Assembly (NCBI RefSeq): GCF_000718135.1
Contig: NZ_JOEM01000016.1
Span: 1 to 64,000, forward strand
Origin: Streptomyces cyaneofuscatus
GTDB lineage: Bacteria; Actinomycetota; Actinomycetes; Streptomycetales; Streptomycetaceae
Direction of reading: 5' to 3'
DNA length: 64,000 bases
Numbering within the stretch: the first letter of the stretch is position 1; each line of letters starts with the position of its first letter. Position numbers and translations under genes: made by a program. Below are positions 25,574 through 36,015 of this stretch, piece after piece. The notes below the pieces were generated by a model. The model searched no databases, was not told the DNA's origin, and saw nothing but the letters and a program-made list of their open reading frames with translations.

Positions 25574-27906
25574 CCGCCGACCCCGCTACCGCCACCGACC
25601 CCACCCGCCGCGACCCCTACGCCGGCTTCCCCGGCCGCATCGGCCGCACCTTCGCCGACTCCGAGCCGTCCTGGCCGCCGCGCACGGCACCCGGCGAGAA
25701 GGCCCCCAACATCGTGGTCGTCCTCGTCGACGACATGGGCTACAGCGACATCGGCCCGTTCGGCTCCGAGATCGCCACGCCCACGCTCGACACCCTGGCC
25801 GACGAGGGCGTCCGGCTCTCCAACTACCACACGATGCCGCTCTGCTCCCCGGCCCGCGCCGCCCTGCTCACCGGCCTCAACCCGCACCGCGTCGGCTACT
25901 CCATGGTCGCCAACTCCGACCCCGGCTTTCCCGGTTACGGCATGGAGATCGCCGACGACATCCCCACCCTCGCCGAGCTGCTCCACGACACCGGCTACGC
26001 CACCTACGCGGTCGGCAAGTGGCACCTGGTCCGCGACTCCGCCTCCAACGCGGCCGACGACCGGGACAACTGGCCGCTCAACAAGGGCTTCGACCAGTAC
26101 TACGGCGTCCTCGAGGGACTCACCAGCCTCTTCCACCCCCACCAACTGGTCCGCGACAACAGCCCGCTGGACATCGACGAGTTGGCGGACGACTACTACT
26201 ACACCGACGACATCACCGACCAGGCGATCTCCATGGTGAAGTCGCTCCGCGCCCACGACCCCGACAAGCCGTTCTTCCTCTATCTCGCCCACAACGCCGT
26301 TCATGGCCCGCTCCAGGCCAAGGCCGAGGACATCGCCCGCCACCAGGGCCACTACGACGAGGGCTGGGACGTCCTGCGCGAGCGCCGCTTCGCCGCCCAG
26401 CTCGCCGCCGGACTCCTCCCGCCCGGCACCGAACTCCCCGACCGCAACAGCGAGGCCGGGCTCGACGTCCCCGCCTGGGACAGCCTTGACCAGGAGCAAC
26501 AGAAGCTCTACGCCCGGTACATGGAGGTGTACGCGGCACTCGTCGACAACATCGACCAGAACCTGGCCCGGCTCACCGACACCCTCGAAGCGCTCGGCGA
26601 ACTCGACAACACCATCATCGTCTTCACCTCCGACAACGGCGGCACCGGCGAAGGCGGCGCCGAGGGCACCCGCTCCTACTTCAGCCGCTTCGTCCACCAC
26701 CCCGCCCTGCCCGGCGACTGGACCCCCGACGTCGACCGCGACCCCGCCCTCATCGGCGGCCCGCGCAGCCTGGTCCACTACCCGCGCGGCTGGGGCATGG
26801 CCTCCAACACCCCCTTCCGGCTGTACAAGGGCCACACCTACGCCGGCGGGGTCCGTGTCCCGTTCGTCCTGTCCTGGCCCCGGGGCGCCCGCGAGGGCCT
26901 GCTCACCCCGGGCGTCCGGACCCAGTACCAGTACGTCACCGACATCGCCCCCACCCTGCTCCGGCTGGCCGGCCTGGAACGCCCGGCCCAGCGGCGCGGG
27001 GTCACCCTCCAGGAGCCGGACGGCATCAGCTTCACCCCCGTACTCGCCGACCCCGACCACGCCTCCACCCACCCCGAGCAGTACTGCGAGATGACCGGCA
27101 ACCGCAGCTACTACCGGGGTGGCCACAAGCTGGTCACGCTCCACCGCCCCGGCACCCCCTACGACGACTCCGAGTGGGCGCTGTACGACATCCGCACCGA
27201 CCCCACCGAGATCCACGACCTCGCCGCCGAACGCCCCGACCTGGTCAAGGAGTTGTCCGAGGCCTGGGAGGCGGCCGCCTGGCGCAACGGGGTCTTCCCG
27301 CTCCCCGACGGCAGCGGCGCCCTCGCTCGCCGCAACCCCGCCGAACAACGCCTGACCCGCCCCCTGACCCTGCTGCCCGGCACCCCCGAGCTGGAGCGCT
27401 ACCGCTCCTCCCGGCTGGTCTCGCTGCGCTCCTTCGAGATCACCGTCGTCATCGACGAAACGGGGGAGGGGGTGCTCGTCTCCCACGGCGACCAGGGCGG
27501 CGGCTACAGCCTGTACGTCGAGGACGGGCGGCTGCACCTCGCGTACAACGAGTACGGCGTCCTGCACGAGACCGACGCGGGCCCGCTCACCCCGGGCGAA
27601 CATGTCATCGCTCTCACTGCTGAGGCGGAGAAGGGCCTGCGCTGGTCGTTCACGGTCAGCGTCGACGGTGAGGTGAGGGCAGCACCCCCCAGCGTCCACC
27701 AGCTCATCGGCATGGCCCCGTTCCAGGGCATCAGCATCGGCATCGACCGCAAGTCCCCGGTCTCCTGGCCCCTGTTCGAACGCCACCGCTCGTTCCGCTA
27801 CCAGGGGACGCTGCGTTCGGTCACCTACACCCCCGGGGAGCCGGGACCCGACTCACCGGAGGCGGTGGCCGCCGCGCTCAAGCAGGCGGCAGCGGCCTTC
27901 GAGTGA
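25570..27906 (+). CDS. formylglycine-dependent arylsulfatase (second)
   Basis: 778 residues. The sulfatase core (about 45-600) has NIVVVLVDDMGYSDIG, the CSPAR motif with Cys92 (the FGE target), YAVGKWHL and FTSDNGG. The C-terminal 200 residues (about FEITVVIDETGEG onward) are beta-rich and look like a lectin/laminin-G-type module found on some large arylsulfatases of the AtsA type. No secretion signal is present. The ATG overlaps the previous stop (ATGA), so it ends a translationally coupled run from the ABC ATPase. The last 29 bp overlap the convergent nucleotidyltransferase gene. Confidence 0.92.
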   Translation: MTADPATATDPTRRDPYAGFPGRIGRTFADSEPSWPPRTAPGEKAPNIVVVLVDDMGYSDIGPFGSEIATPTLDTLADEGVRLSNYHTMPLCSPARAALLTGLNPHRVGYSMVANSDPGFPGYGMEIADDIPTLAELLHDTGYATYAVGKWHLVRDSASNAADDRDNWPLNKGFDQYYGVLEGLTSLFHPHQLVRDNSPLDIDELADDYYYTDDITDQAISMVKSLRAHDPDKPFFLYLAHNAVHGPLQAKAEDIARHQGHYDEGWDVLRERRFAAQLAAGLLPPGTELPDRNSEAGLDVPAWDSLDQEQQKLYARYMEVYAALVDNIDQNLARLTDTLEALGELDNTIIVFTSDNGGTGEGGAEGTRSYFSRFVHHPALPGDWTPDVDRDPALIGGPRSLVHYPRGWGMASNTPFRLYKGHTYAGGVRVPFVLSWPRGAREGLLTPGVRTQYQYVTDIAPTLLRLAGLERPAQRRGVTLQEPDGISFTPVLADPDHASTHPEQYCEMTGNRSYYRGGHKLVTLHRPGTPYDDSEWALYDIRTDPTEIHDLAAERPDLVKELSEAWEAAAWRNGVFPLPDGSGALARRNPAEQRLTRPLTLLPGTPELERYRSSRLVSLRSFEITVVIDETGEGVLVSHGDQGGGYSLYVEDGRLHLAYNEYGVLHETDAGPLTPGEHVIALTAEAEKGLRWSFTVSVDGEVRAAPPSVHQLIGMAPFQGISIGIDRKSPVSWPLFERHRSFRYQGTLRSVTYTPGEPGPDSPEAVAAALKQAAAAFE

Positions 27907-28648
27907 GCCGGCTCGCATGAGCCGGCCCGGGTGGCGGATTCCCGTGTTGTGCCAGGAGGGTGGTGATCCCCGCGCGGACGAACTGCCGGGCCTGTTCAGC
28001 GCGTCGGGCCCGAAAGCCGTCAGAAGCGGACGGGTTCTTCAGGAGGTCCGTCCCGTATCTGCGTCGGCAGATGTCATCCACGACGGCCGTCGGCGCTCCC
28101 ATGGAGCGCAGCTCCTCGAGAGCTTCTCCTTTGGTGATCAACTGGCCATCGCGCAGGGTCACTGATGCTCTCGCGAAGGTCAGCATCCCCAGATCCACCC
28201 AGATGTCCTGGAGCCATAGTTCGGCTTTGGCGTTGCCTGTCACAGGCAGCCAGTAGTCCGCCAGCTCGGCACGGATGAACTCTGCGAGCTCTTGGTCGCT
28301 CACCCCGGGCAGCAGGCCGACCGGTGGCGGTCCGTGGAGGACGACTGCCCCCAGGGCCAGTTCGCGCCGGCTCACCGGGGTGACGGGACGCTCGAACCAC
28401 TCACCCTGAGCCCAGGTCGGGTGTTTCTGTGCCCTATCGGACCGGTCTCCCTGGGGCACATAGGTGCAGTGCAGGCTCCGGGCAAGGGGGACGTCGGCGA
28501 TCAGACGTTCATGCACAACGCGCAGTTCTGCTTGCTGCGCGTCATCGAGCTCCGTACCGACCAGCGCCACCAGATCGAGATCACTGCGCCCTGGCTGGTA
28601 GTCCCCCAGAGCCAGCGATCCGTGCGCCCAGAGAGCGACCAGTGGCAC
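27878..28648 (-). CDS. aminoglycoside-nucleotidyltransferase-like protein, probably N-terminally frameshifted
   Basis: 256 residues from a GTG. The MNT catalytic motif is ALWAHGSLALGDYQPGRSDLD, near the very N-terminus, followed by a helical AadA-like C-terminal domain (WLQDIWVDLGMLTFARA). Family members normally have 20-30 residues before the motif. Those residues can be read in another frame from the ATG at 28713 (MRDLPAAVKPLLARFTSV). That suggests a one-base deletion near 28660, or a genuine shortened protein from GTG 28648 with AGGAG before it. Codon use and GC are lower than in the neighbours, a sign of transfer. Aminoglycoside activity is not established. Confidence 0.7.
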   Translation of the reverse strand: MPLVALWAHGSLALGDYQPGRSDLDLVALVGTELDDAQQAELRVVHERLIADVPLARSLHCTYVPQGDRSDRAQKHPTWAQGEWFERPVTPVSRRELALGAVVLHGPPPVGLLPGVSDQELAEFIRAELADYWLPVTGNAKAELWLQDIWVDLGMLTFARASVTLRDGQLITKGEALEELRSMGAPTAVVDDICRRRYGTDLLKNPSASDGFRARRAEQARQFVRAGITTLLAQHGNPPPGPAHASRLTRRPLPPA

Positions 28649-28811
28649 TCGGGCTCCTGCACGGACGTGAAGCGTGCGAGCAGAGGCTTCACAGCAGCGG
28701 GAAGGTCACGCATGGAGGTCGTCCTCGTGCGGAAGTCGGCAATGGCGGCGGACGATGCGAGCAGGTGTTCCTGGAGGCGGCCTGATCGACCGCCGACCGC
28801 CGTGGCCATGC

Positions 28812-28872
28812 CCCGGTCGTCTGCATTGACGACGACCGGGACGGTGCGGAACACAGAACGGTGCGGAACACA
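28812..28872 (-). terminator. hairpin and direct repeat after the GH15 gene
   Basis: CCCGGTCGTC (28812-28821) pairs with GACGACCGGG (28831-28840), 60 nt beyond the GH15 stop on that strand; it is a probable terminator. Between it and the stop, ACGGTGCGGAACACA occurs twice (28841-28855 and 28858-28872), a 15-bp direct repeat of unknown role. Confidence 0.6.
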
Positions 28873-28901
28873 AAGAGGGGAACAGTCTGTCCCGCAGGGC
28901 C

Positions 28902-30728
28902 TCAGCCCACGTACGCCCCGCTCGCCGTCAGCCGCAGGGCCGTGTCGATCAGCGGGACGTGGCTGAACGCCTGCGGGAAGTTCCCCACCTGCCGCTGGAG
29001 GTTGGAGTCCCACTCCTCGGCCAGCAGGCCCAGGTCGTTGCGGAGCGCCAGCAGCTTCTCGAACAGCTGGCGCGCCTCGTCGACCCGGCCGATCATCGCG
29101 AGGTCGTCGGCCATCCAGAACGAGCAGGCCAGGAACGCGCCCTCGTCGCCGGCCAGACCGTCGACGCCCGCCTCGTCGCCCTCGGTGGGGTAGCGCAGGA
29201 TGAAGCCGTCCTCCGTGGACAGCTCCCGCTGGATCGCCTCGATCGTGCCGATGACCCGCTTGTCGTCCGGCGGCAGGAAGCCCATCTGCGGGATGAGCAG
29301 CAGGGAGGCGTCCAGCTCCTTCGACCCGTAGGATTGGGTGAAGGTGTTGCGCTCCTTGTCGTAGCCGCGCTCGCAGACGTCCCGGTGGATGTCGTCGCGG
29401 AGCTCGTACCACCGCTCCAGCGGGCCCTCGACGTCCCCGGACTCGACCAGCTTGATCGTCCGGTCGACCGCGACCCACGCCATCACCTTGGAGTGCACGA
29501 AGTGGCGGCGCGGACCGCGCACCTCCCAGATGCCCTCGTCGGGCTCCTCCCAGTGCTTCTCCAGGTACTCGATCAGCTTGAGCTGGAGGCCCATCGCGTA
29601 GTCGTTGCGGGTCAGCCCCGTCATGTGCGCCAGGTGCAGCGCCTCGGTGACCTCGCCGTACACGTCGAGCTGGAGCTGGTTGGCGGCGCCGTTGCCGACG
29701 CGGACCGGGCCGGAGTTCTCGTAGCCGGGCAGCCAGTCCAGCTCCGCCTCGCCGAGCTCGCGCTCGCCGGCGATGCCGTACATGATCTGGAGGTTCTCCG
29801 GGTCGCCCGCCACCGCCCGCAGCAGCCACTCACGCCAGGCGCGGGCCTCTTCGCGGTAGCCGGTGCGCAGCAGCGAGGAGAGGGTGATCGCGGCGTCCCG
29901 CAGCCAGGTGTAGCGGTAGTCCCAGTTCCGTACGCCCCCGATCTCCTCGGGGAGTGACGTGGTCGGGGCCGCGACGATGCCGCCGGTCGGGGCGTACGTA
30001 AGGGCCTTCAGGGTGATCAGGGAGCGGACGACCGCCTCCCGATAGGGCCCGTGGTACGTACACTGATCGACCCATTCGCGCCAGAACAGCTCGGTCGCCT
30101 CCAGGGACCCCTCCGGGTCGGGGAGTGCGGGCGGCTCCCGGTGCGAGGGCTGCCAGCTGATCGTGAAGGCCACCCGGTCGCCGGGGCCGACGGTGAAGTC
30201 GGAGTAGGTGGTCAGGTTCTTGCCGTAGGTGTCCGCCTCGGTGTCCAGCCAGACGGAGTCCGGCCCGGCGACGGCGACCGTACGGCCGTCCACCTTGTGC
30301 ACCCAGGGCGTCACCCGGCCGTAGCTGAACCGCATCCGCAGCTCCGAGCGCATCGGCACCCGGCCGCTGACGCCCTCCACGATCCGGATGAGCTGAGGTG
30401 CCCCGTCACGCGGGGGCATGAAATCGGTCACCCGTACGGTGCCGCGCGGTGTGTCCCACTCCGATTCCAGGATGAGGGAGTCACCGCGGTAGCGGCGCCG
30501 GTCCGCGGAGAGCGGCTCGGCCCCTTCCGGCCTCGCGGGACCCAGACGCCAGAAGCCGTGCTCCTCGGTGCCCAGCAGTCCCGCGAAGACGGCGTGCGAA
30601 TCGAAGCGGGGCAGGCACAGCCAGTCGGCCGTGCCGTCCCGGCAGACCAGGGCAGCGGTCTGCATGTCTCCGATGAGTGCGTAATCCTCGATGCGCCCGG
30701 CCACGTGCGTCTCCAGTCGAACGGCCAT
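28902..30728 (-). CDS. glycoside hydrolase family 15 protein (glucoamylase/trehalase-like)
   Basis: 608 residues. An N-terminal beta-sandwich (IEDYALIGDMQTAALVCRDG, then DWLCLPRFDSHAVFAGLLG) precedes the (alpha/alpha)6 barrel with RNWDYRYTWLRDAAITL and the acidic active-site region ENSGPVRVGNGAANQLQLD. This combination matches the actinobacterial GH15 group that includes trehalases and glucodextranases. There is no signal peptide, which favours an intracellular trehalase or glucan hydrolase. It is divergent from pyrG, 424 bp apart, and monocistronic. Confidence 0.9.
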   Translation of the reverse strand: MAVRLETHVAGRIEDYALIGDMQTAALVCRDGTADWLCLPRFDSHAVFAGLLGTEEHGFWRLGPARPEGAEPLSADRRRYRGDSLILESEWDTPRGTVRVTDFMPPRDGAPQLIRIVEGVSGRVPMRSELRMRFSYGRVTPWVHKVDGRTVAVAGPDSVWLDTEADTYGKNLTTYSDFTVGPGDRVAFTISWQPSHREPPALPDPEGSLEATELFWREWVDQCTYHGPYREAVVRSLITLKALTYAPTGGIVAAPTTSLPEEIGGVRNWDYRYTWLRDAAITLSSLLRTGYREEARAWREWLLRAVAGDPENLQIMYGIAGERELGEAELDWLPGYENSGPVRVGNGAANQLQLDVYGEVTEALHLAHMTGLTRNDYAMGLQLKLIEYLEKHWEEPDEGIWEVRGPRRHFVHSKVMAWVAVDRTIKLVESGDVEGPLERWYELRDDIHRDVCERGYDKERNTFTQSYGSKELDASLLLIPQMGFLPPDDKRVIGTIEAIQRELSTEDGFILRYPTEGDEAGVDGLAGDEGAFLACSFWMADDLAMIGRVDEARQLFEKLLALRNDLGLLAEEWDSNLQRQVGNFPQAFSHVPLIDTALRLTASGAYVG

Positions 30729-31152
30729 GTCGCCCCGTCCGGGGCGCTTACTGGGGTCTAGGGGGGTCGTGGGGTCAAAGGGTCTTTCACCCTGGAGGAA
30801 CCGACGAGTTCCTGTACCGGTAGCGGGCCAAACGGTGCCGCCGCCCGGCCGTCTCGGCAGCGAGTGTCCGAGCAGGATACGACGCGGTACGAAGATCCGC
30901 GCGACGGTCCCCGCAACATCTCTGAGCTGATCGGGTGGGACGTGAAACGACTGGGGTGATGGTGTGACGCCCCTGTGCAGGGTGTGGCCGGAAGCAGCCT
31001 CCCCTCGTCGCTGTTACCCTGGTAGCCCGTGGACCGGTGGTCGTATCCGACAGCGGACGAGGCCCCCGAACCGCAGCGACGGCACCCCGGAATCCCCGGA
31101 TCGGCGGCCGGTACGCACCTCACAACCGCGACCACGGGAGCCCCCTTTGGCT
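30729..31152. other. intergenic region between GH15 and pyrG
   Basis: 424 bp between divergent genes; it must hold both promoters. I see no ORF with family features. TGTTACCCT at about 31013-31021 could be the -10 of pyrG. No clear palindromic operator or riboswitch was recognised. Confidence 0.4.
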
Positions 31153-32808
<1,656 letters not shown>

Positions 32809-32827
32809 TCCCGAGGCATTACGGTTG

Positions 32828-32868
32828 ACCGGGGTACGGATCCTTGCCGGATACGTGCCCCGGTTTCT
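32828..32868 (+). terminator. terminator after pyrG
   Basis: ACCGGGGTACG (32828-32838) pairs with CGTGCCCCGGT (32854-32864), 11 bp with one G-T pair, followed by TTTCTCGTTTT. It lies between the pyrG stop and the Nudix start. Confidence 0.6.
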
Positions 32869-32898
32869 CGTTTTGTACGTGGTACGTGGGAGGACGCA

Positions 32899-33525
32899 GT
32901 GGGTATCCAGGACACGCCCGAGGAGTGGCAGGTCACCGCGACCGTCACCCCCTTCACCGGCAACAAGACCAGCGTCCGCACCGACCAGGTGGTCATGCCC
33001 GACGGCTCCGTCCACGGCCGTGACTACCAGGTGCACCCCGGCTCCGTCGCGATCCTCGCGGTCGACGAGGACGGCCAGGTGCTCGTCGTACGCCAGTACC
33101 GCCACCCGGTCCGCCAGCGGCTCTGGGAGATCCCCGCCGGACTGCTGGACGTCCCCGGCGAGAACCCCCTGCACGCCGCCCAGCGCGAGCTGTACGAGGA
33201 GGCGCACGTCAAGGCCGAGGACTGGCGGGTGCTGACCGACGTCTACACGACGCCCGGCGGTTGCGACGAGGCCGTACGGATCTTCCTCGCCCGGGGCCTC
33301 TCCGATGTGGAGGGCGAGCGGTTCGCGGTCTCCGAGGAGGAGGCCGACATGGAGCAGGCCCGCATCCCGCTGCCCGAGCTGGTGCGTTCGGTGCTCGCGG
33401 GGGACCTGCACAACAACTGCCTGGTCGTCGGGGCGCTCGCGCTCACCGCCGTCCTCGCGGGCGACGGCGTCGACTCGCTGCGGCCCGCCGAGGCGCCCTG
33501 GCCGGCCCGTCCGTTCGAGGCCTGA
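32899..33525 (+). CDS. Nudix hydrolase (ADP-ribose pyrophosphatase-like)
   Basis: 208 residues. The Nudix box is AGLLDVPGENPLHAAQRELY with EEAHV; the REx(2)EE core that binds metal is intact. The G-to-E spacing is one residue longer than the textbook motif and the usual Gly near the end is His. The position right after pyrG is the same as that of the mycobacterial ADP-ribose pyrophosphatase, so ADP-ribose is the likely substrate. GGAGG lies 7 nt before the GTG. Confidence 0.88.
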   Translation: MGIQDTPEEWQVTATVTPFTGNKTSVRTDQVVMPDGSVHGRDYQVHPGSVAILAVDEDGQVLVVRQYRHPVRQRLWEIPAGLLDVPGENPLHAAQRELYEEAHVKAEDWRVLTDVYTTPGGCDEAVRIFLARGLSDVEGERFAVSEEEADMEQARIPLPELVRSVLAGDLHNNCLVVGALALTAVLAGDGVDSLRPAEAPWPARPFEA

Positions 33526-33727
33526 CGGTCCGTCCGCCGCCTTTCTCCACACCCCCGGTCGGGCGATCGCCTGAAGCGACGATCGTAAGAAATGCTGATC
33601 CGATCGGGGGAAGTTCCCCCGGGCTCCGCCCCGCTCCGCAGTGATCCACACCACCGCTGAACTACGCTCGAAAGGTCCCGACCGGAGTTCCGGCGGGCAC
33701 GGCGTGCAGCGAAGTGGAGCGTGGCCC

Positions 33728-35872
33728 GTGACCGATCAGGCGGTGGACACCAGCGGCCCGGCGGAGGCTGCGGGGACCGAGGAGCCGTCCGGCGCCGCCC
33801 CGCCCCGATTCTTCGGCCGGGAACGCGAGTTGAAGGCCCTGCGGGCGGACATCGAACGCGCCGGCCTGGACACCCTGGCCGGCCGCAAGACCCCCCGCGC
33901 CAGGGTCCTGCTCATCGCGGGCCGCCCCGGCTCCGGCCGCAGCGCGCTGGCCGCCGAACTCGCGGGCTCCCTCACCGGTACGGGCACGGCCCCGGCCGAC
34001 GCGTCCGGACCCGGAACCGGAACGGGCGCCCTGCCCTGGGCCGTTCCCGGTACGGGCTCCGGCGACTACCCCGACGGGGTCCTCCGGGTCGGCCTCACCG
34101 AACCCGGCGGCGAGCGGGTCCCCACCGAACGCACCGCCGCCGAGATCCTGGACCTGCTCGGGCTCCCCGTCCCGCCCGGCGCGGATCAGGACGAGCTCTC
34201 CGAGATGGTCCGCGAGGCCCTCGCCGTACGCCGTCTCGTCCTGCTCCTCGACGACGCGGCCGACGCCGAGCAGGTCGACCCGCTGCTCCCGGAGAACCCG
34301 GACTGCCTGGTCGTCGCCGTCGCCACCGGACCGCTGACCGGCATCCCCGACGTCCGGCCCTGCACCCTCGGCGGCCTGGAGGCGGGCGCCGCCGTCCAGC
34401 TGCTCGCCCGCGCCATCGGCCAGGTCCGCATCACCGTCGACCCGCGCACCGCCGAGAGCCTGGCCGAGGAGTGCGGGGGGCAGCCCGCCGCGCTCGCCCT
34501 GATCGGCGGCTGGCTCGCCGCCCACCCCATGGCCTCCGTCGCCGACGTCACCAAGCAGCTCCACGAACTGCCCGACACCGGCGACCAGCAGCCCACCGGC
34601 GCCCGCCCGCTGGCCCGCGCCTTCCGGCTCGTCCACGACTCCCTGCCGCAGGCCGCCGCCCGGATACTGCGCCTCCTCGCCCTCGCCCCCGCCGGACTCG
34701 CCGACGCCCACACGGCCTCCGCGCTGGCCGGCTGCTCGGTCTCGGCCGCCGAGAAGACCCTGGACGACTTCGTGAAGCTCGGGCTGCTGCGGACGGACGG
34801 CGCCGTCCACCCGCAGTACGGGGTGCCCGGCTGCCTCGCCCCGATGCTGCGGGCCCTCCTGGAAGACCGGGACCGCCCGGCCGAGATCCAGCTGGCCCGC
34901 GCCCGGATGCTGGAGCGGACCGTGCGCCGGCTCCAGGCCTGCCGCGCGGTCACCGAACCGGAGAGGACCACCGCCCACCGCAAGCTCGCCGGGCTGCCCC
35001 GCTCCCTGCGCTTCCCCAGCGCCGAGGAGGCGGGCGTCTGGCTCCTGCTGCGCCAGCCCGCCCTGCTCGCCTCCGCCCGGCTCGCGGTGGCCGACGGCGA
35101 GCTCGACACCCTGGCCCGCCGCCTCGTCGCCGCCCTGGTGCGGGCGCTGGCCGTGCACCGGGGCACCGAGGCCGCCGCCCCCGAGCTGTACGGGCTGCAC
35201 GGGCTGGTCCTGGACGTGGCCGAACGCCGGAACCTGCCCCGCGAACAGGCGGCGGCCCTGCTGAACCTCGCCGACCTGGACGCCCGCACCGGCCGCACCC
35301 GGGACGCCCTGACCCGCTACCGGGCCGCGCTGGACGCCGGACGGGCCGCCGGCGACCTGTATGCGACGGGCCGCGCGATGGAATCCGTAGGCAGTACGTA
35401 CGCCGAGCTCGGCGACTACCACCGGGCCTCCGACTGGTACGGCCGGGCGCTCGCCCAGCGCCTCACCCAGGGGGAGCGGGCGGACGAGGCACGCCTCTAC
35501 GGACGGCTCGGCGCCGTCCACAGCTACGCCGGGCGGTACGGCGAGGCCCTGCGGAACTGGCGGGCCGCCGCCGCCGGCCACCGCAGGCTCGGCGACCTGG
35601 CGGCCCAGGCGCGGGCGCTCAGCGAGGCGGCGCGGGTCCAGGAGTACGCGGGGCGGCCGCACGACTCGCTGCACACCTGCCGGGAGGCGGCCGAGCTGGC
35701 CCGTCGCGCCGATGACGTGCGGCTTCAGGCGGCGCTCCAGCTCCGGCTGGCCGACACCCTGGACCGGCTCGGCGACCCGGCGGCGGCCCGGCTGCACAGG
35801 GCCGCCGCCGACAGATTGCTGGGCGAGGAGGGTTCTGCCTACGAAATCCGCAGTGCTTCGACAGAAAGTTAA
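33728..35872 (+). CDS. AfsR-like NTPase with TPR domain
   Basis: 714 residues. An NB-ARC/STAND-like ATPase lies in about residues 25-330, with Walker A AGRPGSGRSALA (Arg where Lys is usual) and Walker B RLVLLLDDAADA. From about residue 500 there are tetratricopeptide repeats (TGRTRDALTRYRAALDAGRA, GDYHRASDWYGRAL, GRYGEALRNWRAAAAG). No DNA-binding domain is present, so unlike AfsR or SARP proteins it is not a direct transcription factor. The GTG at 33728 has GGAG 8 nt upstream. It is a standalone gene between the Nudix and ald genes; its partners are unknown. Confidence 0.8.
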   Translation: MTDQAVDTSGPAEAAGTEEPSGAAPPRFFGRERELKALRADIERAGLDTLAGRKTPRARVLLIAGRPGSGRSALAAELAGSLTGTGTAPADASGPGTGTGALPWAVPGTGSGDYPDGVLRVGLTEPGGERVPTERTAAEILDLLGLPVPPGADQDELSEMVREALAVRRLVLLLDDAADAEQVDPLLPENPDCLVVAVATGPLTGIPDVRPCTLGGLEAGAAVQLLARAIGQVRITVDPRTAESLAEECGGQPAALALIGGWLAAHPMASVADVTKQLHELPDTGDQQPTGARPLARAFRLVHDSLPQAAARILRLLALAPAGLADAHTASALAGCSVSAAEKTLDDFVKLGLLRTDGAVHPQYGVPGCLAPMLRALLEDRDRPAEIQLARARMLERTVRRLQACRAVTEPERTTAHRKLAGLPRSLRFPSAEEAGVWLLLRQPALLASARLAVADGELDTLARRLVAALVRALAVHRGTEAAAPELYGLHGLVLDVAERRNLPREQAAALLNLADLDARTGRTRDALTRYRAALDAGRAAGDLYATGRAMESVGSTYAELGDYHRASDWYGRALAQRLTQGERADEARLYGRLGAVHSYAGRYGEALRNWRAAAAGHRRLGDLAAQARALSEAARVQEYAGRPHDSLHTCREAAELARRADDVRLQAALQLRLADTLDRLGDPAAARLHRAAADRLLGEEGSAYEIRSASTES

Positions 35873-36015
35873 TGCTTTGTAAGGCTAGACAGCGTGAAGT
35901 CCTTCATTAGACTGGCTCTGCCGCGCTCGTTCGTGGCGTCTCCATTTAAGCTGTATATATCCGGGTCTGTCCTGTCGTGCCCGGATTACCCTCCGAGCCA
36001 AGGACCGTGATCGAC

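Noticed and set aside
25135-27786. Antisense frame of more than 800 codons opposite the second sulfatase
   Set aside because: Composition is Val/Gly/Ala-rich without any domain; the sense strand encodes a clear arylsulfatase.
12430-30728. Variable block considered as a mobile island with integrase
   Set aside because: No integrase, transposase, tRNA target or flanking attachment repeats were found; only gene content suggests acquisition.
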